This document shows positions 35,841 through 44,921 of a DNA stretch of 64,000 nt, in pieces (position 1 is the first letter of the stretch; the number at the start of each line of letters is the position of its first letter). The stretch lies in the NCBI RefSeq assembly GCF_019880545.1, contig NZ_JAINVW010000003.1:1240001-1304000 (forward strand), read 5' to 3'. The notes under the pieces are model-generated. The model saw only the letters and a program-made list of their open reading frames with translations, had not been told where the DNA came from and searched no databases. The translations under genes were made by a program, and so were the position numbers. The DNA is from Flagellimonas meishanensis (lineage in GTDB: Bacteria; Bacteroidota; Bacteroidia; Flavobacteriales; Flavobacteriaceae).

Positions 35841-37050
35841 TTCTTATAAGCAATATGTCCTCTCCCCTAAAATTGCACAGATAGATATCTTCAAGGTCAT
35901 CTCCATTAAAATCTGCCAAAACAAAATCAAAAGTGTAGTTGTCCATTTCAGGAAAATATAGCCCGGTTTGATCTTTGAATGTGGCGTTCCCTTGATTGAT
36001 CAGCACCATCATATGTTGCCCATTGAACCGATTACCGTTAATCAGGTCCAAAAAACCATCCCCATTAATGTCAAAAAATGTTGCACCGACCGTTCCGAAG
36101 TCGTTTTGAGGCAAAGAAGCTATAGTTTCCTTAAAAAAGCCATAACCATCATTTAGTAACAACCGATTCTGTGGGTTTCCCAATCCACCAAAATCCACGT
36201 TAGCGAAAAAAATATCCAGGTCACCATCATTATCCAAGTCACCCAATTCAACCTCGCGGGTTTGGTCATTTACCGCCGGTAAACGGTCGTCAGCCTCATA
36301 TTTAAAATGACCTTTCCCGTAATTGATCAATATGCGGTTGCTTGTCTCGTTTGCCTCAACCAAATCCAAATCTCCATCACCATCCAAATCACCCAGGGCA
36401 ATATCCTGCGTGGTCGATGTATCTGAGGGAAGTCTAAGCTGTGTCTCATCAAGAAAAACCCCCTTTCCATTATTGATCAATAAAAAGTTCTGCCCTTGGT
36501 TACCGATAATTAAGTCCGCATACCCATCTTCGTTGAAATCCGCGGTTTCCACCACATTGGATATCCCCCGAACGGGCAATCCTGCCAAAAAATCCTCAAA
36601 ATAGCCCTGTCCCGTGTTACGATAGTATTCATTTACTTGGTCATCCTCACTAACAAAGACCAGATCAACATCACCATCTTTGTCAAAATCTGCCATGGCT
36701 ATATCTTCCGAATCGCGCTTGTTTTTCGGGAATCTCTCTCCGCTCTCATCCACCAGGGAGCCCTGGCCGTCGTTTATAAGAATTATGTTATGTCCGAATT
36801 CAATGGCCAATACCAAATCCTGATGACCGTCACCATTAAAGTCAAAAGCTTCCCCATTCATACTATTCTGCCCTAAGTTTCCACTTTTCAGGGCATCCGG
36901 TGTTGCCATGCGGTATATGGGCTTTGGTTTACTTTTTTGTTCAGAAAGAGGTGGTGCAAGGGTTGGATTGTGCAAAAAGAAAAAACCCATTAGCATAACA
37001 GCAACAAACAAGACAATAAAAAACAAAAGGGCATACTGTTCGCGCTCCAT
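35833..37050 (-). CDS. Membrane-anchored FG-GAP/VCBS repeat protein
   Basis: 405 residues from ATG 37050. A single hydrophobic segment (about 6-28) anchors the protein, followed by a Pro/Lys-rich linker. The rest is FG-GAP/VCBS repeats, six to seven by eye, each with a calcium-binding D-x-D/N-G-D type loop: DFNGDGHQDLV, DFDKDGDVDLV, DFNEDGYADLI, DLDGDGDLDLV, DLDNDGDLDIF, DINGDGFLDLI and DFNGDDLEDIY. Such repeats fold into a beta-propeller used for protein or glycan binding. It is the first gene of the overlapping trio, 73 bp after the AraC regulator on the same strand. ATG at 37071 would add a short leader. Confidence 0.9.
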   Translation of the reverse strand: MEREQYALLFFIVLFVAVMLMGFFFLHNPTLAPPLSEQKSKPKPIYRMATPDALKSGNLGQNSMNGEAFDFNGDGHQDLVLAIEFGHNIILINDGQGSLVDESGERFPKNKRDSEDIAMADFDKDGDVDLVFVSEDDQVNEYYRNTGQGYFEDFLAGLPVRGISNVVETADFNEDGYADLIIGNQGQNFLLINNGKGVFLDETQLRLPSDTSTTQDIALGDLDGDGDLDLVEANETSNRILINYGKGHFKYEADDRLPAVNDQTREVELGDLDNDGDLDIFFANVDFGGLGNPQNRLLLNDGYGFFKETIASLPQNDFGTVGATFFDINGDGFLDLINGNRFNGQHMMVLINQGNATFKDQTGLYFPEMDNYTFDFVLADFNGDDLEDIYLCNFRGEDILLIRNE

Positions 37051-37123
37051 TACCGGCCGATATAATAACATGGAAACAAGTTAGGGCACAACCTAATAAA
37101 GAATATGTAAAATCTTGCGAATT

Positions 37124-37930
37124 TTAACGGTAGAGCTGTTTCTTCAAACACTTTTGTAGGTAGTGGGCATCGCCAAACCCACATTGCTCGGCAATATAAG
37201 CAGGCTTATATCCTTGATTAAACAGTTCTTGGGCCCGCTGTATTCTGATTTCATTCAGATACTTATTGGGCGATTTACCATAAAAACCCTTGAACCTTTT
37301 TTGAAAATGGAATGGTGACAAGCAAGCTTCCTTGGCTATCTGGTCCAGGCTCAGTTTTGCGCTGTAATGCTTTTCAATGAACACCCGCCCTTTTTCCATC
37401 TTCTCCCATAAGTGATATCTGGTATCTTCTTTTTTTACTTCCAGTTTGCGCAATTTACTTGTAGAATGTGCAAGAAAGGGAATCAGTTTAGCAAGTGTGC
37501 TTTCAAGAAAAAAATCTGGGTTGGCCCATTGCGCATCAATGGTTGTGGACGAAAACACATCGGGAACCTGCAAAAATGACGAGGAAATTGGAAAACCAGG
37601 TACGATGGGCAAGTCCGTTGCATACCTGTCCAACTGCTGTTCAAAAGTGTCCTCTGAAAAATAAACACAAACTCCTTTAACAGGTCCTTTTGCGTTTATC
37701 CTTGTTTCCAACTCCTGTCCTGGCGGCACCAATAAAAATTGATTGGAATGGACCGTTTTTCTTTCCCCGTTAATGATGTAATGCTCGGTACCATGGAATA
37801 CGAATTTCAAGGAATAGCAATTTGTGAAGCTTCGTGCCTTAAATTGGATCAGGTTTGAAAAAAGGACTTTCCCGTCAACTTTCTTACCATTAAAACCGTT
37901 GATTTCCCCCTTTTTGATTTCAACTTCCAT
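37124..37930 (-). CDS. AraC-family transcriptional regulator
   Basis: 268 residues. The N-terminal ~150 residues form a cupin-like sensing domain (YSLKFVFHGTEHYIING, FLLVPPGQELET, GVCVYFSEDTF). The C-terminal ~100 residues are a two-HTH AraC DNA-binding domain: YSAKLSLDQIAKEACLSPFHFQKRFKGFYGKSPNKYLNEIRIQRAQELF split across residues 190-240, then YIAEQCGFGDAHYLQKCLKK. It lies immediately upstream of, and on the same strand as, the FG-GAP/hydrolase cluster, so it probably controls that cluster and perhaps itself. The ligand is unknown; the sensing domain suggests a small molecule. Confidence 0.9.
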   Translation of the reverse strand: MEVEIKKGEINGFNGKKVDGKVLFSNLIQFKARSFTNCYSLKFVFHGTEHYIINGERKTVHSNQFLLVPPGQELETRINAKGPVKGVCVYFSEDTFEQQLDRYATDLPIVPGFPISSSFLQVPDVFSSTTIDAQWANPDFFLESTLAKLIPFLAHSTSKLRKLEVKKEDTRYHLWEKMEKGRVFIEKHYSAKLSLDQIAKEACLSPFHFQKRFKGFYGKSPNKYLNEIRIQRAQELFNQGYKPAYIAEQCGFGDAHYLQKCLKKQLYR

Positions 37931-38010
37931 GGAATGGTCTTTGAGCTAAGATAAGGACTTTACATACTTAAGTCGAAATCATTGAGGCTTGTTTACGGTC
38001 AAAAACCCCG

Positions 38011-39762
38011 TTAAAGATCAAACTTATAGCTAACCCCGGCCAGTGCCTGAAAACCCTGAACCCTAAAATTGGCCCAGCGCTGATATTCATTGTTGGCCAG
38101 GTTGGATGCCTTTACAAAGATGGATAGCTGCTCATTGAAGCGGTATCCCAAATGGGCATTGGCATCAAAAAAGCCATCCAAGGTCACTATTGTCGCAGGA
38201 AATTCGGAAGGCTGTACGTTCTGGACCACCTGGGCTACGAGATCATCCCTTTCCCCCACATAAAACAGATTGGCACCGGCATACCATTGGTCATTGATTT
38301 GGTAATCCAGAAAGAGTGATCCTTTAATCGAAGGCAGGTTCCATGCCGGATTATCCGTTTCGGTATCATAATCATTGAATTCAGCATTGATGCCCAGCAT
38401 AAAATTTCTGTTGAGGTCCACATTGAGTTCCGCAAAAATGCCCAGAGTCTTTACATCATCATAAAAAACCTGGAAAGAATTCCCGAAAGTATATCCTTCC
38501 TCATCATTTCTGAACAGGTTTTGTGGATTCAACAAAAATAGGGGTTTCCGATTTTCAGCGGTATATGATCCCTTGATATTGTATCCCACATGGGACGTCA
38601 ATTGCCCTTTCAAACCAACATAGCCCTCATATTGTCGGTCCGTTGGCTGAATATCCAACGTAGGGGACACAAAAGGGTTCTGGTCCACAAAACTGTGATA
38701 GGTGTTTTGCGTTAATTGACCTTCAATTCCGCCATAAGCGATCACATTCTCTTCCAAAAGTCGATAGGATGCAGTCACCGCAGGGTAAATGAAGAAATTG
38801 CTGTCACTGTTTTCCGTTGCCAGACCATATACAAAACTGGCCCCAAGATTTAGGGTGAGATCATCCCGAAGCACCAGAAGGCTTGGGGTTATCCCCGCTT
38901 GAAATTGTCCATAATCAATCCCTGCGTCGTTAATCGCATTGTTCACCGACGCATTTGCAAAACTCCCGTTGACAAAGTCAAGTGCAATGCCCACGTTTAT
39001 CAATTCCTCCGTGACCGGCAATTCCAGAGTGGAATTGAGAATTATTCGGTTTTCACCTGATTCGGCAGCATCCCAAAAACGTCTCAGCAACACATTCCCC
39101 TTTTTGAAATAGGAGTCCTCCATTTCCAACTGTGCGGAACCTTCGGCATTAAAATAGTGCTGCGTTTCATCAATCCCCGCTATAGTGACTTCATCAAAGC
39201 TTTCGGCATCTATCCCATACCAGTTATATATTTGATGTTGAAGACCCATATTGGCGCCCCAGTTCAAATCCCTAGCCTTCTTTTTGTAGGACACGTCCAA
39301 TTTGGTGTTGTAGAATTCCGTATCCAATGGGGTAAAATCGATGTCGCCCCTTGAGGAATGATGGTTGAGTCCAACGTCCAGTAAATCCTCCCGCCTGTTC
39401 AGTTCCTGACTGGTGTAAAAGTCAAGCAGGGCATTGTTATAATTACCCAGTCCCACTGAAGCAAAGGAATTGTACAAGGTAGGTGGTGGAACTTTTTTTA
39501 CGGTGGAAGCCTTTCCCTTGGCAGGTGTAAAGGTAGAAGCCACTGGCACGGAAAAAATGCTATAGTCGATTTCCTTTTTCTGAAGCACTATGGAATCATT
39601 GAGATCTGGTGAGGATTTGATTTTGAAGGCATCGGATACCGTTGGGGAATATGGTTTGACCACGGTCACCGTTTCTGTACCAATATTATCGGTCTGCTGG
39701 GCAGAAATGATGCCACAAAAACTCAAAAGGAGCAGTAAAAATATAGAGGTTCTCTTTTGCAT
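38011..39762 (-). CDS. Outer-membrane beta-barrel protein, TonB-receptor-like
   Basis: 583 residues from ATG 39762, cleaved after SFCGIISAQ. A ~90-residue N-terminal part has a VTVVKPYSPTVSDAFKI stretch and a Pro-rich KVPPPTLYNSFASVGLG; no plug domain or TonB box is evident. The rest is a long barrel ending in aromatic strands (FVKASNLANNEYQRW, VQGFQALAGVSYKFDL), resembling the C-terminal barrel of TonB-dependent receptors. It begins 13 nt after the stop of the large TPR gene, so the two form one unit. An ATG at 39795 would overlap that gene by 20 nt. Function unknown; partner of the TPR protein by position. Confidence 0.87.
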   Translation of the reverse strand: MQKRTSIFLLLLLSFCGIISAQQTDNIGTETVTVVKPYSPTVSDAFKIKSSPDLNDSIVLQKKEIDYSIFSVPVASTFTPAKGKASTVKKVPPPTLYNSFASVGLGNYNNALLDFYTSQELNRREDLLDVGLNHHSSRGDIDFTPLDTEFYNTKLDVSYKKKARDLNWGANMGLQHQIYNWYGIDAESFDEVTIAGIDETQHYFNAEGSAQLEMEDSYFKKGNVLLRRFWDAAESGENRIILNSTLELPVTEELINVGIALDFVNGSFANASVNNAINDAGIDYGQFQAGITPSLLVLRDDLTLNLGASFVYGLATENSDSNFFIYPAVTASYRLLEENVIAYGGIEGQLTQNTYHSFVDQNPFVSPTLDIQPTDRQYEGYVGLKGQLTSHVGYNIKGSYTAENRKPLFLLNPQNLFRNDEEGYTFGNSFQVFYDDVKTLGIFAELNVDLNRNFMLGINAEFNDYDTETDNPAWNLPSIKGSLFLDYQINDQWYAGANLFYVGERDDLVAQVVQNVQPSEFPATIVTLDGFFDANAHLGYRFNEQLSIFVKASNLANNEYQRWANFRVQGFQALAGVSYKFDL

Positions 39763-39775
39763 ACCAATTCTCGAT

Positions 39776-42700
39776 TTAATTTTGATTTGGGTCAACGCTT
39801 GAATTGCGCTCCGCTTCCCTTGACTTTATCACGGCCAATTCGCCTTGTGCCTCGGCCTGGATGTTTTCAAATTCGGAAAAGTTGGAGACCACACTTTCTA
39901 AAATATAGGTGGCCTGAAAGGCATCCCCCAGTGCATAAAAATTCTTGGCCATAATCACAAGTCCCTTTCCGCCCCATTGTTTGTGGGCAGAATAATCCTT
40001 GGCCAATTTTTGCACGGAAACATTTGATGCCTCGAAATCTTGGTTTTTGTTTTTGAAATAGGCATCAAAGTACCAAGCCTCCGCAGCGGTTTCCCCACTG
40101 GCGATAGCTTTTACCTTTTGATAAGCGGTTTCGGCCAGGTCTTCATCTCCCGTGGCCATGGCAGATCGTGCTATCATTATTTGTGCATCGCTTTTGATAC
40201 GGTCGTCAATTTGTGGGGCCTGCAATACTTTTTCGGCATATTCCAGGGTTTTTTTATACTCATTTTGTTTGTAATGGCCCTTCATCAAATTGGATTGGGC
40301 AAAGGTTCTGTTCTGTGGGATTTCGGCCAAGCCTTCCAACCGCAACAAATAGGGCATTGCATTTTGATAGTCCTGTTTTTCCACATAGATCTCGCATACC
40401 CGGGTCAATGCCTGTTCAACAAACTCGCCGCTTCCGCTGTTCGCCACAGTCTGATATTTGGGTAGCGCCCGTTCTTTGTCCCCGTTTGCAAAATGAAGCT
40501 GAGCCAACTTAAAGTTGGCCTCAAGGGCATGTATGCCGTTGGGAAACCCATCGATATAATCTTGGTAGGCCCGAAGGGCAGCCTCACTTTTACCTTCCAC
40601 ATGTTTGCGCTCCGCAGCCTCAAAACTGGCATTGTCCAATTCCGCATCGGTCACCTCAACAAAGTCTAAATTTCTGGCCCATGCGGCATATTCGCTCACC
40701 CTGCCCTCATCCACATATACCAATTTGGCGGTGGCAACGGCTTGTTTGGCCTCTTGGGTGTTGGGATATTTTTGGACCACTTCCTTCAGTTTGTCCAGCG
40801 CTTGATCGTTCCTACTGGCATTGTAGTGGACCAATCCCTGGCGCAACAGGGCACTGGGTGCAAATCTGCTGCGTGCGTATTCGGCAATTAAACGATCATA
40901 CGTTTGTAATCCTTGCGACTCTTGATTGGCCTGGATATAGGTATTGCCCAGTTCAAAGAGTGCATCATCACGCAATGCGGATTTGGGATAACGGGTCAAA
41001 AATTCATTCAAGCCATCTATTTTTCGATCATTGTTTCCAAGAAATCCAATACAGAGGGTTTTCTGGAATGCCGCATAATCGCGTTCTGGCCCGTTCATTT
41101 TTGATGCTTCTTCATACGCCGATTGTGCCAAGCTGTACCTGCTCGTCACAAAATAACTGTCCCCCAACCTCAGATAACTGTCGTTGCGCCGCTCATCATC
41201 GATTTGGGTCGCATTTACAACCTTTGCAAAATGGGAAATGGCCTGCGCATAGTCCTTCAACTTAAAATAACAGTACCCGATATTGTAATCAGACGTTTCG
41301 TATTCTTGCAACGACCTGCCCGCCGGTTGACTTTGGAACTGTATGAACGTTGTCAAGGCATCTTCAAAGCGGTCCAATCGATATGCAGATTCCGCCTTCC
41401 AAAAGAGTGCCCGTGCCTCAAAGTTGGGGTTTTCGGCGTTTTTCAAGGATTTGGTGAAACGTTCCAATGCAGCCTCATATTGTCCATCCAAAAAGAGTTC
41501 CACTCCCCGGTAGAAAGCTACTTTTTGATACGTTTCCTTACTGGCGTAGCTGTTGTTTTCTTCCAAAAGCTGCATGGCCCCTTCAAAATTTTTGGATGTG
41601 ATGTATGAATCCACCAAAAGTTCCTGAATCTCTGTCCGGTGTGTGTCTTTTGGGTATTTTTCCAAATAAGTGGCCATAACCTGCGGTACAGGTTCATAGG
41701 GATTCCCGATCTCGTAGCTCAAGCGGGCATAGTTCAACAGCGCATCTTTTTGGATATCGGCACTAAAATCCATTTGGGAGGCATTGCGAAACGCATTTAG
41801 GGCCTCAGGCTTTTTGTCCACCTTTAAATAGCACTCCGCCAAATGGTAATAGGCATTTTGGGAAACACCGTTGGTGCCCCCTATTATTTTGTTGAACTGC
41901 TGAATGGCATTTTCATGATCTCCCTGCTTGTAATGGGCGTATCCCAGCAAATAATAATCGGTATTGTTGAGCCTCCCCCTATCGCCCCTGTATTTTTCTA
42001 GGTAGGGAATGGCCTCTTGGTAGCGTTCCAGATTAAAATAACTCTCGCCAATGATTTTGTTCAACTCGGATTGCTCCTTTCGGTCCGATTTCGGTAATTG
42101 TTTTTCGGCCATGGCAATCGCCTCTTCAAAATTCCCCAGTTTAAAATTAAGGTCAGCCTGGTAGTAGGACAGCTTTTCATTTAACAGCTCAGGGTCGGTA
42201 ATTTGGTCGAACCGGGCACTGGCCTGTTCATAGTCATCCTGTTCATAGGCAATGTACCCCAAATAGTATTTGGCCTGAGATCCATATTTGTTTGATGTGC
42301 TGACCTTGCCCAGATAACTTTCGGCTTCCTTGGGATTTTTAGAGGTATACAGTGCATAGCCCATATTGAAGTTGAAACGCTCCTCATCGGCATAACTCAT
42401 AGCGGATTGGTCCACTTTCCTATACCATTTTAATGCATAGGGGTATTTGCCAGTGTCGAAATAGTAATCGGCAACATCCATAAAGGCCGAATTGCGCTTG
42501 GTGGAGGTTGGGTAGCGCTCCACAAAGTCTTCCATCATCTTATCCGCGCCGCGCTGGTTCAACCGAATGGCAGCATTTGCCGAATAATAGGCACTGTTGG
42601 CCTCGGTTTCGTAATCTTTGGTGTTCGCCTTAACCTTTTCAAAAATGGTCTGTGCGGCCTGATATTGTTGATTGTTGTACAGGGCCAGGGCATCCTGAAA

Positions 42701-42799
42701 ATCCTTGTCCTCATGCACAAATACCTGTGATTCCTGCGAAAAGAGTGTGAAAAAAGCACCCAAAAAAATGGGAAAAAGGAGGAGGTTTTTTCGATTCAT
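39776..42799 (-). CDS. Large secreted/periplasmic TPR-repeat protein
   Basis: 1007 residues with a signal peptide (MNRKNLLLFPIFLGAFFTLFSQ cleavage after residue 21). The mature protein is tetratricopeptide repeats nearly end to end, such as FQDALALYNNQQYQAAQTIFEK, AKYYLGYIAYEQDDYEQASARFDQI, YYLLGYAHYKQGDHENAIQQF, LFELGNTYIQANQESQGLQTYDRLI and ANFKLAQLHFANGDKERALPKYQ. Large TPR proteins of this kind occur next to a barrel protein in Bacteroidota and are thought to act as periplasmic scaffolds; the exact role is not established to my knowledge. Divergent from ftsE. Followed 13 nt later by the barrel gene. Confidence 0.9.
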   Translation of the reverse strand: MNRKNLLLFPIFLGAFFTLFSQESQVFVHEDKDFQDALALYNNQQYQAAQTIFEKVKANTKDYETEANSAYYSANAAIRLNQRGADKMMEDFVERYPTSTKRNSAFMDVADYYFDTGKYPYALKWYRKVDQSAMSYADEERFNFNMGYALYTSKNPKEAESYLGKVSTSNKYGSQAKYYLGYIAYEQDDYEQASARFDQITDPELLNEKLSYYQADLNFKLGNFEEAIAMAEKQLPKSDRKEQSELNKIIGESYFNLERYQEAIPYLEKYRGDRGRLNNTDYYLLGYAHYKQGDHENAIQQFNKIIGGTNGVSQNAYYHLAECYLKVDKKPEALNAFRNASQMDFSADIQKDALLNYARLSYEIGNPYEPVPQVMATYLEKYPKDTHRTEIQELLVDSYITSKNFEGAMQLLEENNSYASKETYQKVAFYRGVELFLDGQYEAALERFTKSLKNAENPNFEARALFWKAESAYRLDRFEDALTTFIQFQSQPAGRSLQEYETSDYNIGYCYFKLKDYAQAISHFAKVVNATQIDDERRNDSYLRLGDSYFVTSRYSLAQSAYEEASKMNGPERDYAAFQKTLCIGFLGNNDRKIDGLNEFLTRYPKSALRDDALFELGNTYIQANQESQGLQTYDRLIAEYARSRFAPSALLRQGLVHYNASRNDQALDKLKEVVQKYPNTQEAKQAVATAKLVYVDEGRVSEYAAWARNLDFVEVTDAELDNASFEAAERKHVEGKSEAALRAYQDYIDGFPNGIHALEANFKLAQLHFANGDKERALPKYQTVANSGSGEFVEQALTRVCEIYVEKQDYQNAMPYLLRLEGLAEIPQNRTFAQSNLMKGHYKQNEYKKTLEYAEKVLQAPQIDDRIKSDAQIMIARSAMATGDEDLAETAYQKVKAIASGETAAEAWYFDAYFKNKNQDFEASNVSVQKLAKDYSAHKQWGGKGLVIMAKNFYALGDAFQATYILESVVSNFSEFENIQAEAQGELAVIKSREAERNSSVDPNQN

Positions 42800-42944
42800 A
42801 GTGTTCTACGCTGTTCTCGATTGACTTTTACCATAACGTCAAAATTTGAGCCAAAGTATATCTTAATTCCCTGAAGAAGAATACCGGCATCAAAAAAGTG
42901 TTGTAATTTTAAAACTTGTTACTTTTATATTTCAAATCTATTCC

Positions 42945-43628
42945 ATGTCCGAAACCATTGTTGCCCTGAAGCATGCAGCCATTTTTCAAAACGAGAATCT
43001 CATCTTGAACCATATTGACCTTGAGGTGAAAAAAGGTGATTTTGTTTACGTAATAGGAAAAACGGGAAGTGGCAAGAGTAGTTTCATGAAGACCTTGTAT
43101 GCCGATCTGCCCTTGAAACAGGGTTCGGGAAGTGTGGTTGGTTTCAGCCTGAAAGGCCTACCGGAAAAGGAAATTCCTTTTTTACGTAGAAAACTGGGTA
43201 TTGTTTTCCAGGATTTCAAACTTTTGCCGGACCGAAATGTGAACAACAATCTTCTGTTCGTGCTCAAGGCCACAGGATGGACGGAAACGGCCAAAATGAA
43301 TGCCAAAATTGAAGAGGTTTTGGACAAGGTTGGGATGAAAACCAAAGGTTTTAAATTTCCCCATGAGCTTTCCGGTGGAGAACAGCAACGTATTGCCATT
43401 GCCCGGTCGCTGCTCAACGACCCCGAGCTCATCCTCGCCGATGAACCCACAGGTAACCTCGACCCCCAGACCAGTGTGGAGGTAATGAAGGTTTTGCAGG
43501 ACATCAACAAAAATGGTCGGACCATTATCATGGCCACGCATGATTATGCGTTGATCTTGAAGTATCCTCACAAAACCCTAAAATGTGATGGCAGCAAGGT
43601 TTTTGAAGTAGTACAAAAAGCAATTTAG
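42945..43628 (+). CDS. ftsE: Cell-division ATP-binding protein FtsE
   Basis: 227 residues, an ABC ATPase of the FtsE/LolD group: Walker [11 protein letters not shown]-loop [13 protein letters not shown] (the DFKLLP form typical of FtsE), signature [16 protein letters not shown], Walker [13 protein letters not shown] and H-loop ATHDY. FtsE with the permease FtsX controls peptidoglycan hydrolases at the septum. Here ftsX is not next to it; instead a small membrane protein follows 2 nt later. Divergent from the TPR gene. Confidence 0.93.
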   Translation: MSETIVALKHAAIFQNENLILNHIDLEVKKGDFVYVIGKTGSGKSSFMKTLYADLPLKQGSGSVVGFSLKGLPEKEIPFLRRKLGIVFQDFKLLPDRNVNNNLLFVLKATGWTETAKMNAKIEEVLDKVGMKTKGFKFPHELSGGEQQRIAIARSLLNDPELILADEPTGNLDPQTSVEVMKVLQDINKNGRTIIMATHDYALILKYPHKTLKCDGSKVFEVVQKAI

Positions 43629-43630
43629 CC

Positions 43631-44056
43631 ATGATCATTAAAAAACGGGGCCATGCCAAGGACAAAAAGGCAAATCCTTTCATAGGGATATTACTCTTCT
43701 TGATTTCCATTGTTCTAATGACCTTGACCGGGCCTTTGGGTCTCCTTTATGGGTTTTTACACAAATTGTTCACCAAAGGAATCACCGGGATTGGGGAATT
43801 TGCCCTACAAATTGCCATTTCGGTGGACCAATTGGGCAATGTTGTCATGCAACACCTTTTCAATGCCCTATGGATCAGCAAGGACGGTTATGCATTTGGC
43901 AATAGGGATGAAACCATTTCCAGTGTTTTGGGAAAGAACAAACAGTTGCAAACATTGACCGGTTTTGGAAGGGCCATTGATGGATTTCTCGATTTTATCG
44001 ACCCAAATCACTCGCTCAACTCCATTGACTATTATGTTGAGCCTTTACAGAAATAG
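43631..44056 (+). CDS. Small membrane protein downstream of ftsE, 141 aa
   Basis: A strongly basic N-terminus (MIIKKRGHAKDKK) is followed by one or two hydrophobic segments (about 16-48, PFIGILLFLISIVLMTLTGPLGLLYGF split) and a mostly soluble C-terminal half with a DQLGNVVMQHLFNALW helix and a DGYAFGNRDETISSVLGKN stretch. I do not recognise a named family. It is 2 nt from ftsE and likely co-translated, which points to an envelope or division role by association. ppgK follows after a 97-nt gap. Confidence 0.8.
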   Translation: MIIKKRGHAKDKKANPFIGILLFLISIVLMTLTGPLGLLYGFLHKLFTKGITGIGEFALQIAISVDQLGNVVMQHLFNALWISKDGYAFGNRDETISSVLGKNKQLQTLTGFGRAIDGFLDFIDPNHSLNSIDYYVEPLQK

Positions 44057-44153
44057 CGCTGCTTACAGCCTGTGAATAGCCATTTATCCGCAATTTATTG
44101 GTCCGCTAAAAGTTTTTTGTTTCTTTGTTTAAATTTTAACACACTAACCATTT

Positions 44154-44921
44154 ATGGACATTTTAGGTATTGATATCGGTGGTTCGGGTATCAAAGGTGC
44201 TTTGGTAAATGCCGAAACCGGCGAAATGTTGACAGACCGCTTTCGTATCCCCACCCCAAAATCCAGAAAACCCAAGGACATGGCCAAGGTGGTCGCAAAG
44301 ATTGTGGAGCACTTTGATTATCAAGGTCCTGTGGGTTGCGGTTTTCCCACCATCGTTAAAAACGGAGTTTGTTTATTGCAGGGCAATCTTCACAAAAGCT
44401 GGGTTGGTGTAAATGTGGACGAGCTGTTCACTGCAGCCACCGGACGCGAATTCACAGTACTTAACGATGCCGATGCCGCTGGCTATGCCTCTATGAACTA
44501 TGGTGTTGGAAAAGGAAAAAAAGGATTGGTAATCATGATCACCATTGGGACCGGATTGGGAAGCGGGGCCTTTTTCAATGGTGTTCTAATCCCAAATTTT
44601 GAACTGGGACAAATTCCGTACAAGAACTACAAGAAAATTGAGCTATGGGCCGCTGCCTCGGCAAAGGAACGGGAAAATCTCAGCTATGAAAAGTGGGGCA
44701 AACGTTTCAACAAATTCCTTAGGATAGTTGAAACCGTTGTGTCCCCTGACTTGATCATCTTGGGAGGCGGCACCTCAAAGGATTGGGAAGAGTTCCATCA
44801 CATTATCGACATTGAAACCAATGTGGTAAGAGCCGAGCTCATGAACCATGCGGGCATAATCGGTGCTGCCGTCGCTTGTTTGAGAGAACAGCACCATGGC
44901 CATTTGAACCTAAAAAGTTAG
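44154..44921 (+). CDS. ppgK: Polyphosphate glucokinase (ROK family)
   Basis: 255 residues. Shows the PpgK form of the ROK fold: DILGIDIGGSGIKGALVN at the N-terminus (phosphate-1 motif), GPVGCGFPTIV, the catalytic Asp in VLNDADAAGYA, ITIGTGLGSGAFFNG, and a late SPDLIILGGGTSK. The length and the lack of the ROK Cys-rich zinc motif fit PpgK rather than ordinary ROK glucokinase. The enzyme phosphorylates glucose using polyphosphate (often also ATP). Its 3' end overlaps the convergent typA by 4 nt. Confidence 0.88.
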   Translation: MDILGIDIGGSGIKGALVNAETGEMLTDRFRIPTPKSRKPKDMAKVVAKIVEHFDYQGPVGCGFPTIVKNGVCLLQGNLHKSWVGVNVDELFTAATGREFTVLNDADAAGYASMNYGVGKGKKGLVIMITIGTGLGSGAFFNGVLIPNFELGQIPYKNYKKIELWAAASAKERENLSYEKWGKRFNKFLRIVETVVSPDLIILGGGTSKDWEEFHHIIDIETNVVRAELMNHAGIIGAAVACLREQHHGHLNLKS

